Part shown: one piece after another, positions 8,122-17,158 of the stretch
Position numbering within the stretch: the first letter of the stretch is position 1
Layout: every line of letters starts with the position of its first letter
Assembly (NCBI GenBank): GCA_937916485.1
Contig: CALFSV010000423.1
Span: 1 to 33,345 of the forward strand
From: an uncultured Paracoccaceae bacterium
Lineage (GTDB): Bacteria > Pseudomonadota > Alphaproteobacteria > Rhodobacterales > Rhodobacteraceae
DNA length: 33,345 bases
Direction of reading: 5' to 3'
Translations under genes and position numbers: made by a program
Notes under the pieces: model-generated
The model's database searches: none
Seen by the model: only the letters and a program-made list of their open reading frames with translations
Told to the model about the DNA's origin: nothing

Positions 8122-9528
8122 TCAGCAGCTGTAGTACATCTTGTACTCGATCGGGTGCGGTGTGTGCTCGTAGGCGTAAACCTCTTCCCACTTCAGCGCC
8201 ATGTAGCCATCCAACTGGTCTTTGGTGAACACGTCGCCCGCGATGAGGAACTCGTGATCCTTTTCCAACTCTTCCAGCGCTTCGCGGAGGGATCCGCAAA
8301 CGGTGGGGATTGCTGCCAGCTCTTCGGGGGGCAGATCGTAGAGGTCCTTGTCCGAGGAGGGGCCCGGGTCGATCTTGTTTTTGATGCCGTCCAGACCAGC
8401 CATCAGCAAAGCTGCGAAGGCAAGGTAGGGGTTGGCGGCTGGATCGGGGAAACGGGCCTCGACGCGCTTGGCCTTGGCCGATTCGGACCACGGAATACGC
8501 ACGCAGCCCGACCGGTTACGGGCGGAGTAGGCGCGCAGAACCGGGGCTTCAAAGCCGGGGATCAGACGCTTGTAGGAGTTGGTGGTCGGGTTGGTGATCG
8601 CGTTCAGGGCCTTGGCGTGCTTCAGGATGCCGCCGATGAAGTAGAGGGCCTCCTGGCTGAGGTCGGCGTATTTGTCGCCGGCGAACAGGGGCTTGCCATC
8701 TTTCCAGATCGACATGTTGACGTGCATGCCGGTGCCGTTGTCGGCCGCGATGGGCTTGGGCATGAAGGTGGCCGACTTGCCGTAGGCCTGGGCCACGTTG
8801 TGGATGACGTACTTGTACTTCTGGATCTCGTCGGCCTGCTTGGTCAGCGTTCCGAAAATCAGGCCAAGCTCGTGCTGGCACGACGCCACTTCGTGGTGGT
8901 GCTTGTCGACCTTCATGCCCATCCGCTTCATGGTGGACAGCATCTCAGAGCGCATGTCCTGCGCGTCGTCGACGGGGTTGACCGGGAAGTAGCCGCCCTT
9001 GATGCCGGGACGATGGCCGGTGTTGCCCATCTCGTACTCGGTGTCGGTGTTCCATGCGCCGTCGAGCGCGTCGACCTGGTAGGACACCTTGTTCATGGAA
9101 ACAGAGTAGCGAACGTCGTCGAAGATGAAGAACTCAGCTTCGGGGCCACAGAAGAAGGAGTCACCGATACCGGTTTCCTTCAGGTAGGCCTCGGCCCGCT
9201 CGGCGGTGCCGCGGGGGTCCCGCTCGTAGGGTTCCATCGTGTCGGGCTCGAGCACGGTGCAATGGATGCAGATCGTCTTTTCCGCGTAAAAGGGGTCGAT
9301 ATAGACGCTGGTCGTGTCGGGCATCAGTTTCATGTCGGACTGGTCGATCGACTTCCAACCGGCGATGGACGAGCCATCGAACATGAAACCTTCTTCGAGG
9401 AAGTCCTCATCGACCTGGTCGGCCATAACGGTGACGTGCTGCAACTTGCCACGAGGATCAGTGAAGCGAATGTCGACGTATTCGACATTCTCATCCTTGA
9501 TCATCTGAATAACCTGTTCTTTGCTCAT
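8122..9528 (-). CDS. glnA: Glutamine synthetase, type I
   Basis: GlnA makes glutamine from glutamate, ammonia and ATP as a cytosolic dodecamer. The 468-residue length is standard. The signature block FDGSSIAGW (50-58), the ATP-binding [14 protein letters not shown] (258-271), and the glutamate-binding NRSGCVRIP are present. Tyr397 in DLYDLPPEE is the adenylylation site of GSI-beta enzymes, so GlnE control is expected. It lies 45 nt after glnB on the same strand, so the two probably share a transcript, as is usual in alphaproteobacteria. A clear terminator follows. Confidence 0.98.
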   Translation of the reverse strand: MSKEQVIQMIKDENVEYVDIRFTDPRGKLQHVTVMADQVDEDFLEEGFMFDGSSIAGWKSIDQSDMKLMPDTTSVYIDPFYAEKTICIHCTVLEPDTMEPYERDPRGTAERAEAYLKETGIGDSFFCGPEAEFFIFDDVRYSVSMNKVSYQVDALDGAWNTDTEYEMGNTGHRPGIKGGYFPVNPVDDAQDMRSEMLSTMKRMGMKVDKHHHEVASCQHELGLIFGTLTKQADEIQKYKYVIHNVAQAYGKSATFMPKPIAADNGTGMHVNMSIWKDGKPLFAGDKYADLSQEALYFIGGILKHAKALNAITNPTTNSYKRLIPGFEAPVLRAYSARNRSGCVRIPWSESAKAKRVEARFPDPAANPYLAFAALLMAGLDGIKNKIDPGPSSDKDLYDLPPEELAAIPTVCGSLREALEELEKDHEFLIAGDVFTKDQLDGYMALKWEEVYAYEHTPHPIEYKMYYSC

Positions 9529-9573
9529 GAGTACTCTTCCCCTTGCAGTAAGTTGTTTGATTGGGTGGGTGTG

Positions 9574-10032
<459 letters not shown>

Positions 10033-10069
10033 TTAGCAAGTAGCCTACGATATGGGCGCTTTGAAAAAC

Positions 10070-10076
10070 GGAAGGG
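10070..10076 (+). promoter_or_regulatory. Ribosome-binding site that favours a GTG start for nnr
   Basis: GGAAGGG ends 8 nt before the GTG at 10085. The in-frame ATG at 10052 has no Shine-Dalgarno sequence. Confidence 0.6.
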
Positions 10077-10084
10077 TGCGAAAC

Positions 10085-11641
10085 GTGATCGAATTGCTCA
10101 CCGCTGCACAGATGCGCGCCACAGAAGCCAGTGCGATGGCCTCGGGTGCCGTCACCGGCCTTGAATTGATGGAGCGGGCCGGGCGTGGTGTCGTTGACCG
10201 ACTTCACGCCCAGTGGCCGGAAATGGCGGCGGGTTCCCTTGTGGCGCTGGTTTTTTGTGGACCGGGCAACAATGGGGGCGACGGCTTCGTCATTGCCCGT
10301 TTGCTGCGCGATGCAGGTTGGGCCGTGGATGTGGTGTTTTGTGGCGACGCGGACAGGATGTCAGCCGATGCGCGCGCCAATCTTGACCGATGGGGCGGGC
10401 CGATTCTCAATCTGGGCGAGGTGGCCGGGCGGGACATTGCCTGCGATCTGGTTGTTGATGCGTTGTTCGGGACTGGTCTGACCCGGCCGGTTGATCCCAC
10501 GATCCTTTCCGTTCTTGCCGATCAGGTGGGCAGGGGCGGCCAGCGGCCCCCATGGGTCGTGTCCGTTGACATAGCTTCGGGCCTTGATGCGGACAGCGGG
10601 CGTGCGTTGGGCGATCCTGCGCGGGCCGTTGTCGCCGACCTGACGGTGACGTTTCACCGTCCAAAGCTTGGCCATGTTCTGGCAGAGGGTCCTGTGCATT
10701 CGGGCTGGGTCGAGGTGGTCGATATCGGCCTGTCACGGACCCCAGAGGCTGTTTGCGCGGTCACTTTGGAACCTGCTGACAGGACGGCGCTGGGCAAAGG
10801 TATCGCCTCACACAAATTTGGCCATGGGCATGCGCTGGTCCTGTCCGGGGGCGTCGGGCGCGGTGGGGCGGCCCGACTGGCTGCGCGGGGGGCGTTGCGG
10901 ATCGGGGCAGGTTTGGTGACGGTTGGTTGCCCTCCTGCGGCCCTGATGGAAGCCGCGTCGCGCCTTGATGCCGTCATGGTCCGCAAAGTCGAGGATGCGA
11001 CTGCACTTGCCGACTGGTTGGCGACCGACGATCGCATCACCGCCATTTGTGTGGGTCCGGGGTTTGGCACGTCTGAAAGGGAGGCGAGCGTTCTGCGGAC
11101 GATTCTGGCGGGGGATGGCACACGGCCTGCGTTTGGGGGCCGGGTTGTGCTGGACGCTGACGCGCTGACCCTGTTGGCACGGGACGAAACACTCTTCGCA
11201 CTCTTGCACGACCGCTGCCTTTTGACGCCGCATGGCGGGGAATTCGCCCGGCTGTTTCCGGATCTGGCCCAACAGGAAACCGCTAAGGCGCTGACGGGGC
11301 CGGCCTATTCCAAGGTCGATGCGACGCGAGAGGCTGCGCGTCGGGCAGGGTGCACCGTTCTGTATAAGGGGCCTGACACTGTCATTGCCTCGCCTGACGG
11401 ACAATGCCAGGTCCACGCCGCTGTCGGGGCGCGTGCCGCGCCCTGGCTTGCCACGGCAGGCTCGGGCGATGTTCTGGCCGGTTTTGCCGTGGGCCTGATG
11501 GCGCGGGGGTTTGATCCGATGCAGGCGGCGCGTTGTGCGTCCTATCTGCATACAGATTGTGCCCGCCACTTTGGTCCGGGCCTGATTGCCGAGGATTTGC
11601 CCGAGGCGCTGCCTGCCGTGCTGCGCTCGATTGGACTGTGA
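10085..11641 (+). CDS. nnr: Bifunctional NAD(P)H-hydrate repair enzyme Nnr
   Basis: A cytosolic metabolite-repair fusion that restores damaged (hydrated) NAD(P)H. Residues 1-215 are the YjeF-type NAD(P)HX epimerase with GPGNNGGDGF (59-68) and VSVDIASGLDADSG (159-172). Residues 230-518 are the ADP/ATP-dependent (S)-NAD(P)HX dehydratase of ribokinase fold, with VGPGFGT (323-329), LDADAL (356-361), TPHGGEF (381-387) and the nucleotide-binding TAGSGDVLAG (457-466) containing catalytic Asp462. The 518-residue length fits the bacterial fusion. It is divergent from glnB. GTG start is preferred for its ribosome-binding site. Confidence 0.95.
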   Translation: MIELLTAAQMRATEASAMASGAVTGLELMERAGRGVVDRLHAQWPEMAAGSLVALVFCGPGNNGGDGFVIARLLRDAGWAVDVVFCGDADRMSADARANLDRWGGPILNLGEVAGRDIACDLVVDALFGTGLTRPVDPTILSVLADQVGRGGQRPPWVVSVDIASGLDADSGRALGDPARAVVADLTVTFHRPKLGHVLAEGPVHSGWVEVVDIGLSRTPEAVCAVTLEPADRTALGKGIASHKFGHGHALVLSGGVGRGGAARLAARGALRIGAGLVTVGCPPAALMEAASRLDAVMVRKVEDATALADWLATDDRITAICVGPGFGTSEREASVLRTILAGDGTRPAFGGRVVLDADALTLLARDETLFALLHDRCLLTPHGGEFARLFPDLAQQETAKALTGPAYSKVDATREAARRAGCTVLYKGPDTVIASPDGQCQVHAAVGARAAPWLATAGSGDVLAGFAVGLMARGFDPMQAARCASYLHTDCARHFGPGLIAEDLPEALPAVLRSIGL

Positions 11642-11654
11642 ATGGGTTGCCGGC

Positions 11655-12131
11655 CTAGGCGGCCAAAACCTCAAGCCCGGTCGCATAAATGACATGGCCT
11701 GCGTCAAAGATCAGGCCATACACCGTCATTTCGCGGGGGGGCAGCGCGATCACGAATTCGCCGTCGACAAGACGCCGGGCCGCAACGTTGGCGGTGGGTT
11801 GACCGTATAGGGCCATGGCGCGCCAGTCACGGATGTGGACCGGCGTGTCGGGCGGCAGGATGACGTCCTGCTCGGGTCTTGTGTGACCGATGGAACCGGC
11901 CATGATCAGAACAGGCTCAACCGTTAGTGTTTCGCGGCGCACCTCGCGCAAGACGGCTGTCCCTGTATCGCGCGAAATGATCCGGTCACCAGGCTTGAGG
12001 TCCTCGATCGCCGTTTCACCGCGAAGGGTCTGGATGATGGTGCCTGCGGCCAGTCCACTTGTGCGGGTCCGGGCCTTGACGACGGGGGGTTTGTCCGCGT
12101 CTGACCGCTCTGAAATACGCTGGTAATGCAT
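11655..12131 (-). CDS. Hint-domain protein, probably not self-processing
   Basis: A 158-residue protein. Residues about 25-150 follow the Hint (Hedgehog/intein, Hint_2-type) pattern common in Rhodobacteraceae: [20 protein letters not shown] then [20 protein letters not shown], the [15 protein letters not shown] block, and the ending [13 protein letters not shown]. In active Hint domains the first block begins with Cys (CFTPGT-like); here that place is GLAAGT, so autocatalytic cleavage is not expected. The usual large secreted N-terminal partner is also absent. The ribosome-binding site is weak. Convergent with nnr, 13 nt apart. Confidence 0.75.
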   Translation of the reverse strand: MHYQRISERSDADKPPVVKARTRTSGLAAGTIIQTLRGETAIEDLKPGDRIISRDTGTAVLREVRRETLTVEPVLIMAGSIGHTRPEQDVILPPDTPVHIRDWRAMALYGQPTANVAARRLVDGEFVIALPPREMTVYGLIFDAGHVIYATGLEVLAA

Positions 12132-12269
12132 GGCCCGACTCGGTCCCGATTTGTTGCAGTTTCAGACTGCGACGCAATTGTGGCGGGATCGGGTCCAAGC
12201 TGTGCAAAAAGCGGGATGCTTTTTCTGCTCGCATCCGCCTTTTCGCTTTGATAGACAGCCGCCAACTCG

Positions 12270-12292
12270 GGGGGCGGCACAGAGCCGCCCCC
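12270..12292. repeat. GC-rich hairpin upstream of tRNA-Leu
   Basis: GGGGGCGGC (12270-12278) and GCCGCCCCC (12284-12292) form a 9-bp stem with loop ACAGA, 9 nt before the tRNA. There is no T-tract on either strand, so termination is doubtful; a role in tRNA precursor processing is possible. Confidence 0.45.
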
Positions 12293-12301
12293 TCTCATAA
12301 T

Positions 12302-12386
12302 GCGGGTGTGGCGGAACTGGTAGACGCACCAGATTTAGGTTCTGGCGCCGCAAGGCGTGGGGGTTCGAGTCCCTTCACCCGCACCA
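12302..12386 (+). tRNA. tRNA-Leu (anticodon UAG)
   Basis: An 85-nt class II tRNA. The acceptor arms GCGGGTG (12302-12308) and CACCCGC (12376-12382) pair fully, followed by A and an encoded CCA. The anticodon arm is CCAGA-TTTAGGT-TCTGG with anticodon TAG at 12336-12338, reading CUA/CUG-type leucine codons. The long variable arm CGCCGCAAGGCG and the T-arm GGGTTCGAGTCCC are clear. It lies 23 nt upstream of tig on the same strand. Confidence 0.97.
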
Positions 12387-12409
12387 AGACGTTTGAAAAA
12401 GGACAAAGA

Positions 12410-13741
12410 ATGCAGGTCAACGAGACCCTCAACGACGGCCTCAAGCGCGGCTACACCATCTTGCTGACGGCGGCAGAGCTGGAAGCCAAGGTCAAGGAAA
12501 AGCTGGTCGAAGCGCAGCCCGAGATTGAAATGAAGGGCTTTCGCAAGGGCAAGGTCCCTCTCGCCCTGCTGAAAAAGCAGTTCGGCCCCCGCCTGATGGG
12601 CGAAGCGATGCAAGAAAGCATCGACGGCGCGCTGAGCACGCATCTTGAAGAATCAGGTGACCGTCCGGCGATGCAGCCTGCTGTCACCATGACGAACGAG
12701 AACTGGAAAGAAGGCGACGACGTCGAGGTTGCCGTGTCCTACGAGACCCTTCCAGAAGTTCCTGAAGTTGATTTCTCGGCCATCTCGCTGACCCGTCTGA
12801 CCGTCTCTGCGGATGACGCGTCGATCCAGGAAGCGCTGGATAACCTGGCCAGCACCGCCCAGAACTTTGAGGACCGCAAGAAGGGTTCCAAGGCCAAGGA
12901 CGGCGATCAGGTTGTCATCGACTTTGTCGGCAAGGTCGACGGCGAAGCCTTTGAAGGTGGTTCGGCCGAGGATTATCCCCTTGTGCTGGGCTCCAACTCG
13001 TTCATTCCCGGTTTTGAGGCTGGTCTGATCGGGGTCAAGGAAGGCGAAGAGAAAGACGTCGAAGTCAGCTTTCCTGATGACTACCAGGCCCCGAACCTTG
13101 CTGGCAAAGCCGCCGTGTTCACCTGCACGGTCAAAGCCGTCAAGGAACCCAAGCCTGCCGAGATCAACGACGAACTGGCCAAGCAGTATGGCGCCGAGGA
13201 CCTTGAAGGTCTGAAGACCCAGATCGCTGACCGCCTTGCCGCCGAATACACCGGTGCGGCCCGTGCAGTGGCCAAGCGCGCCCTTCTGGATGCTCTTGAC
13301 AAGGCCGTGTCGTTCGAGCTGCCCCCGAGCCTTGTCGAGGCCGAGGCATCGCAGATCGCCCACCAGCTTTGGCACGAGGAAAACCCCGACGTTCAGGGCC
13401 ATGACCACGCCAAGGTCGAGCCGACGGAAGAGCATAACCGTCTGGCCGTGCGCCGCGTAAAGCTGGGCCTGCTGCTTGCCGAGATTGGCCAGAAGGCCGA
13501 AGTGCAGGTCACGGATCAGGAAATGACCCAGGCGATCCTGAATCAGGCGCGTCAGTACCGTGGTCAAGAACGCCAGTTCTTTGAGTTCGTTCAGCAGAAC
13601 GCCCAGGCCCGTCAGCAGATCCAAGCGCCCTTGTTCGAGGACAAGGTCATCGACCACGTCTTCTCGCTTGCCAAGGTTGAAGAGAAGGCCGCCACGAAAG
13701 AAGAGCTTCAGGCCGCTGTAGAGGCGCTTGAGGAAGAGTGA
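12410..13741 (+). CDS. tig: Trigger factor
   Basis: Trigger factor is the ribosome-bound chaperone and peptidyl-prolyl isomerase that meets nascent chains. The 443-residue protein has the ribosome-binding signature GFRKGKVP (43-50) in its N-terminal domain, an FKBP-type isomerase domain at about 160-245 ([41 protein letters not shown]), and a helical C-terminal substrate-binding domain ending in an acidic tail. AAAAAGGA precedes the ATG. An upstream in-frame ATG would run through the tRNA gene and is rejected. An intrinsic terminator follows. Confidence 0.97.
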   Translation: MQVNETLNDGLKRGYTILLTAAELEAKVKEKLVEAQPEIEMKGFRKGKVPLALLKKQFGPRLMGEAMQESIDGALSTHLEESGDRPAMQPAVTMTNENWKEGDDVEVAVSYETLPEVPEVDFSAISLTRLTVSADDASIQEALDNLASTAQNFEDRKKGSKAKDGDQVVIDFVGKVDGEAFEGGSAEDYPLVLGSNSFIPGFEAGLIGVKEGEEKDVEVSFPDDYQAPNLAGKAAVFTCTVKAVKEPKPAEINDELAKQYGAEDLEGLKTQIADRLAAEYTGAARAVAKRALLDALDKAVSFELPPSLVEAEASQIAHQLWHEENPDVQGHDHAKVEPTEEHNRLAVRRVKLGLLLAEIGQKAEVQVTDQEMTQAILNQARQYRGQERQFFEFVQQNAQARQQIQAPLFEDKVIDHVFSLAKVEEKAATKEELQAAVEALEEE

Positions 13742-13775
13742 TCTTCTGATTGGCTTGACGCCGACCAGGACTTTG

Positions 13776-13809
13776 AAAGGCCGCCCTCGCTGGGCGGCCT
13801 TTTTGTGTT
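13776..13809 (+). terminator. Intrinsic terminator after tig
   Basis: AGGCCGCCC (13778-13786) pairs with GGGCGGCCT (13792-13800) around a 5-nt loop, followed by TTTTTGTGTTT, 35 nt after the tig stop. Confidence 0.92.
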
Positions 13810-13908
13810 TGGCCGCCCCCACAGCCCGCTCTGGCAGGTCTCGCCCCTTGGAGCTAATCTATGCCAAATGGCCCCCGACATTGTGGGGGCAGGTTTCTTT
13901 TGGGAGTA

Positions 13909-14598
13909 ATGTCCTTGGCCACAGATCCTGATCCAGAGGTCGATGCCTTTGCCGCAAGGGCCAAAGGCTGGCAGGCTGAACTGGCGTTCCTGCGCCCTAT
14001 CCTGCGCGACTGCGGGCTGACCGAGGCGATTAAGTGGCGGCAACCTTGCTATAGCGTCGAAACGGGTAATGTCGCCATCTTCGCCAGCATGAAAGACTGC
14101 TGCGGGATCGGGTTCTTCAAAGGGGTTTTGTTGCGCGATCCCGAAGGGGTTCTGGTCCGGCAAGGCGAAAATTCGCAGTCCTCCCGCCTGATGCGGTTCA
14201 CGTCACTGGACGAGGTCAGAAAGAGCGAATCGACGATCCGGGCCTATGTGGCCGAGGCCATCGCGAACGAGGTTGCGGGCCTGAAAGTCGATTTCAAGGA
14301 GAAACATGAACTGGTCTATCCAGAAGAGCTGATCCAGAAGCTCGAATCCGACCCGGCGTTTGAAGAAGCGTTTGAACGCCTGACGCCGGGCAAAAAGCGG
14401 GGCTATAACCTGCATTTTTCGGCGGCAAAGAACGCCGCGACCCGTATCAGCCGAATCGAAGCCATGGAGGCGCGTATTCTGGCGGGGAAGGGGTTCCACG
14501 ATTGCATCTGCGGGCTGTCCAAGAAGTTGCCGCGCTGCGATGGATCGCACAAGGAGCTTAAGCGTAGCGATGGATCGCACAAAGCGCTCAAGGACTGA
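13909..14598 (+). CDS. DUF1801/OmdA (YdeI-like) protein with a C-terminal CDGSH-type motif
   Basis: A 229-residue cytosolic protein. Residues 1-120 fit DUF1801 (EAIKWRQPCYSV, NVAIFASMKDCCGIGFFKG), a fold related to frataxin and annotated as a putative iron chaperone. Residues 130-195 fit the OmdA/YdeI segment (AFERLTPGKKRGYNLHFS..., RIEAMEARILAGKGF). The end is unusual: C199-I-C201-GLSKKLP-R-C210-DGSH214 matches the CDGSH iron-sulfur consensus C-X-C-X2-(S/T)-X3-P-X-C-D-G-(S/A/T)-H exactly. A 30-bp tandem duplication then gives a second SDGSHKALKD. The start ATG has GGGAG upstream. Iron-sulfur binding is inferred, not shown. Confidence 0.8.
   Translation: MSLATDPDPEVDAFAARAKGWQAELAFLRPILRDCGLTEAIKWRQPCYSVETGNVAIFASMKDCCGIGFFKGVLLRDPEGVLVRQGENSQSSRLMRFTSLDEVRKSESTIRAYVAEAIANEVAGLKVDFKEKHELVYPEELIQKLESDPAFEEAFERLTPGKKRGYNLHFSAAKNAATRISRIEAMEARILAGKGFHDCICGLSKKLPRCDGSHKELKRSDGSHKALKD
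14537..14592 (+). repeat. Tandem 30-bp duplication in the CDGSH tail
   Basis: GCGATGGATCGCACAA recurs at 14537 and 14567, and the copies continue as GGAGCTTAAG and AGCGCTCAAG. In protein terms CDGSHKELKR is followed by SDGSHKALKD, so the second copy has lost the cysteine. Confidence 0.85.
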
Positions 14599-14660
14599 CT
14601 GGGCTCATCCGGTCTACTAGATCCGGCCTGCCTGATCCGGTCAGCATGATCCCAAACGCA

Positions 14661-14688
14661 AAAGGCCGCCCCCGAAGGAGCGGCCTTT
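14661..14688. terminator. Bidirectional hairpin between the CDGSH-tail gene and rplI
   Basis: AAAGGCCG (14661-14668) pairs with CGGCCTTT (14681-14688). It lies 62 nt after the plus-strand gene stop and 19 nt after the minus-strand rplI stop, so it can serve both convergent genes. The T-tracts on both sides are short. Confidence 0.75.
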
Positions 14689-14707
14689 GTTCGTCATTTC
14701 AAAGGCT

Positions 14708-15292
14708 TCAGCCTTCGCGATCGTCGTCTTCGGTCGCGGCAGAGCCAAGATCGTCAAACAGCTGCTCGATCTCGAAATCGGCGGCAGCTTCTTCTTCTGC
14801 GGCCAGTTCCTGGATCGATTTGCCGGATGCCTGAAGCTCGGCCTCTTCGGACGAGCGGGCGATGTTGAGGCTGATGCCGCACTCGACTTCGGGGTGAAGC
14901 CGGACGGTCAGGTCATGCAGGCCCAGGGTCTTGATCGGGGTCAGCATGATCACCTGCTTGCGATCAAAGGTGAAACCAGCAGCTTCGGCAGCCTCGGAAG
15001 TGTCACGCGGCGTGACCGAGCCGTACAGAGCGCCCGCGTCGGAGGCCGAGCGGATGATTATGAAGGTCTGACCGTCAAGCTTTTCAGCCATCGCTTCAGC
15101 TTCTTTGCGGGTTTCGAGGTTGTTCGCCTCGAGCTGGGCTTTTTGCTCTTCAAAGCGGGCCAGGTTGGCGGCGTTGACGCGCATCGCCTTGCCCTGCGGC
15201 AAGAGGAAGTTGCGGGCATAGCCGTCCTTGACCTTGACCACTTCGCCCATCTGGCCAAGCTTGGCCACGCGTTCCAGAAGGATAACGTCCAT
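14708..15292 (-). CDS. rplI: 50S ribosomal protein L9
   Basis: L9 binds 23S rRNA at the base of the L1 stalk. The 194-residue protein begins [13 protein letters not shown], and the L9 signature [22 protein letters not shown] spans residues 13-34. A long helix (about 40-75) links to the C-terminal domain. It is some 45 residues longer than the roughly 150-residue enterobacterial L9, because of a very acidic tail ([18 protein letters not shown]...EDDDREG). Third gene of rpsF-rpsR-rplI, 12 nt after rpsR. Confidence 0.97.
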   Translation of the reverse strand: MDVILLERVAKLGQMGEVVKVKDGYARNFLLPQGKAMRVNAANLARFEEQKAQLEANNLETRKEAEAMAEKLDGQTFIIIRSASDAGALYGSVTPRDTSEAAEAAGFTFDRKQVIMLTPIKTLGLHDLTVRLHPEVECGISLNIARSSEEAELQASGKSIQELAAEEEAAADFEIEQLFDDLGSAATEDDDREG

Positions 15293-15304
15293 TGGGTGGT
15301 CTCC

Positions 15305-15532
15305 TTATTTCACGGCGTAAGGCAGCAGGGCGAGGAACCGTGCGCGCTTGATGGCACGGGCCAGCGCACGCTGGTTCTTGGCACCGACGGCGGTGATGCG
15401 GGACGGCACGATCTTGCCACGCTCAGAGATGTAGCGCTGCAGGGTGCGGGTGTCTTTGTAGTCGATCTTGGGGACGTTATCGCCCTCAAAGGGATCGGAC
15501 TTGCGACGACGGAAAAACGGTTTGGTAGCCAT
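15305..15532 (-). CDS. rpsR: 30S ribosomal protein S18
   Basis: A 75-residue basic protein of the small-subunit platform that pairs with S6. The N-terminus is [15 protein letters not shown], and the conserved core is [19 protein letters not shown], then [20 protein letters not shown]. Length and sequence are typical. It starts 24 nt after rpsF ends and is followed by rplI, the standard operon order. Confidence 0.97.
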   Translation of the reverse strand: MATKPFFRRRKSDPFEGDNVPKIDYKDTRTLQRYISERGKIVPSRITAVGAKNQRALARAIKRARFLALLPYAVK

Positions 15533-15556
15533 GTGTAGGGTCCTTTCCTATCCAGA

Positions 15557-15988
15557 TCAGCGACGTTCGCGGGGGCCGCGGTCTTCGCGCGGTCCACGGT
15601 CTTCGCGAGGGCCGCGATCTTCGCGCGGTCCACGATCGCCGCGATCACCACGGTCGCTACGCTCATCACGCTTTTGCATCTGCACGGAGGGGCCTTCCTC
15701 GTGTGCATCGACCTTGATGGTCAGGATACGCATGACGTCATCGTGCAACCGCATCAGACGCTCCATCTCCTGCACGGCAGAAGCGGGGGCATCGGTGCGC
15801 AGATAGGCGTAATGCCCTTTGCGGTTCTTGTTGATCTTGTAGGCCATCGTTTTGACGCCCCAGTACTCGTTCTCAACGACTTTGCCGCCGTTGTCTGCAA
15901 GGACTGTGGAGAAGTGTTCGATGAGGCTTTCAGCTTGCGTGTTGGACAGGTCCTGACGCGAGATAAAGACATGCTCGTAAAGCGGCAT
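15557..15988 (-). CDS. rpsF: 30S ribosomal protein S6 with a repeated RGPRED tail
   Basis: S6 binds S18 on the 30S platform. Residues 1-95 are a standard S6 domain ([45 protein letters not shown]). The C-terminus differs: after [14 protein letters not shown] come three RGPRED hexapeptides and a partial fourth (119-141), then ERR. The tail is encoded by 18-bp tandem repeats, is highly charged and is probably disordered. In E. coli the S6 tail is glutamate-rich and modified by RimK; whether this tail is modified is unknown. First gene of the operon; CTGGAG precedes the ATG. Confidence 0.97.
   Translation of the reverse strand: MPLYEHVFISRQDLSNTQAESLIEHFSTVLADNGGKVVENEYWGVKTMAYKINKNRKGHYAYLRTDAPASAVQEMERLMRLHDDVMRILTIKVDAHEEGPSVQMQKRDERSDRGDRGDRGPREDRGPREDRGPREDRGPRERR
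15566..15655 (-). repeat. Tandem repeats encoding the S6 tail
   Basis: Eighteen-bp units encoding RGPRED (three full, one partial) are preceded by 9-bp units encoding DRG. They alternate in synonymous codons (ggtccacg and ggccgcg versions on the plus strand), so they look older than the last duplication or recoded by drift. Confidence 0.85.
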
Positions 15989-16036
15989 GTGGGCTCCAGT
16001 TCATTTCTCGGCGCATTTCATAGGGAGGGGCGATCA

Positions 16037-16089
16037 CCTTCCGCACCCCACCCACGAGAGACTGCGCGGTTCATATACGTCGCGGAAGG
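16037..16089 (-). ncRNA. Candidate structured leader of the rpsF mRNA
   Basis: CCTTCCGC and its complement GCGGAAGG lie at 16082-16089 and 16037-16044 and would close a 37-nt loop at the very 5' end of the rpsF transcript predicted from the promoter at 16097-16124. Within the loop, ACCGCG can pair with CGTGGGT with a bulged G, exposing a CCG-containing segment. S6:S18-responsive leaders upstream of rpsF are known in many bacteria and feature a bulged CCG hairpin; membership here is inference. Confidence 0.4.
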
Positions 16090-16096
16090 ATGGGGC

Positions 16097-16124
16097 CTTA
16101 TACAGATCAGGGCAGGCGAAGCAA
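16097..16124 (-). promoter_or_regulatory. Predicted promoter of rpsF-rpsR-rplI
   Basis: On the minus strand TTGCTT (16119-16124) and TATAAG (16097-16102) are separated by 16 nt, a plausible sigma-70-type pair. Transcription would start near 16090, about 100 nt before rpsF. The rest of the 361-nt gap (15989-16349) holds the leader and, toward 16349, the unresolved upstream region of the next plus-strand gene. Confidence 0.45.
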
Positions 16125-16349
16125 GGGGCCGTCTTGGGTTCTGTCAGGTGTTCTGTTTTCGACCGCGACATTGACCCTATCTAGGGATCTGTCTTGCGCT
16201 TTGCCGCGGGTCTGGGCTGCCCGATTCCGCCCTTTGCCCTGACATGACCCTCGATCTGCCTCGGACACAGCCGAGACCTGCCGCCATTCTGCCGCGTTTG
16301 CCCTCAAATATGCCCGTATTCAAGTATTTCATTTGTTGGAACGGTATTC

Positions 16350-16997
16350 ATGAGCGCCACGCTAGACATCAGACCGATCTCCCGTGCGGGTTTCGCACAA
16401 AAGTCCTCGCCGCGAACCTCCTACTCCATAGAGTCCAATCACTGGGGCTATACCATTCGATCGGGCCATCCTGCGCCTTTCATGATCCTGCTGGTTCAGG
16501 CCCTTGTCTGGGTCGCCGGTTGTGTCCTGATCGCTATGGCCTTTGGATTGTGGCTGTTGCCCGCCGCCATTAACCAAGGGCCGGTGCTTGGCCTGAAACT
16601 GGGGTCATCGGTCCTCATGCTGGCCGCGGCGGCCTATTGCATGTGGTACGCCAGTCGTGGCGTCATGCCAGAGCTTCAGATTGATACCAGCAGGGGCGAG
16701 GTCCGCGAGGTCGTCCGCAACCGGACCGGACGTCCAACACAGGTCGGCCTTTACGGCTTTGACGCGATTGGCGGTGTGTTCATCGATCGCGGGCCGGGAT
16801 TTGGTGCCAGAAGGGGCGCGAACAGCACCCTTGTTCTGCGCTATCGCAATACGCCCCAGACCCTTTTCGTTGCGAGCGGCAATCTGGCCGATTTGACGTC
16901 CCTCCGTGATCGTCTGGGCCGCGACCTGATGGTGCTGGGCCGCCAGCGCAACGAGCCTGTTGACCTGATCGAGCCTGCAACGTCGGCTGTTGCCTGA
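16350..16997 (+). CDS. Small membrane protein, function unknown
   Basis: A 215-residue protein with two hydrophobic segments (about 43-71 and 82-102) flanked by an N-terminal soluble stretch of about 40 residues and a C-terminal domain of about 110 residues. The latter contains ELQIDTSRGEVREVVRNRTG, YGFDAIGGVFIDRG and a run ending RLGRDLMVLGRQRNEPVD; it resembles a small beta-rich PH-like domain, but I cannot name a family. The ribosome-binding site is weak (GGAACGG). It lies 161 nt before fabD on the same strand and may be a separate unit. Confidence 0.7.
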   Translation: MSATLDIRPISRAGFAQKSSPRTSYSIESNHWGYTIRSGHPAPFMILLVQALVWVAGCVLIAMAFGLWLLPAAINQGPVLGLKLGSSVLMLAAAAYCMWYASRGVMPELQIDTSRGEVREVVRNRTGRPTQVGLYGFDAIGGVFIDRGPGFGARRGANSTLVLRYRNTPQTLFVASGNLADLTSLRDRLGRDLMVLGRQRNEPVDLIEPATSAVA

Positions 16998-17146
16998 GCC
17001 GTTCGGCGATCACCGCCCCGATCCGTTCTTGAGCAAGCACGGCCCAGATGGCCGCGCTCTTTGCTTGCCGGGACAGTTGCGTCTCGTGATGGCCAGTTCT
17101 TGTGATGACAGGTCAGAGCGTTTAGAGCCTGTCGCACTGAAAGTCT

Positions 17147-17154
17147 GGGAGGTG
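17147..17154 (+). promoter_or_regulatory. Ribosome-binding site of fabD
   Basis: GGGAGGTG lies 4-8 nt before the ATG at 17159. Confidence 0.55.
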
Positions 17155-17158
17155 CGCG

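Noticed and set aside
12653..13822. 389-codon minus-strand frame opposite tig
   Set aside because: Shadow of trigger factor, running into its terminator.
14600..14650. Three GATCC-type units with 14-nt spacing after the CDGSH-tail gene
   Set aside because: The units diverge after six bases; too weak to call a repeat.
15566..15655. CRISPR-like array
   Set aside because: The 18-bp periodic repeats are in frame within rpsF and have no spacers.
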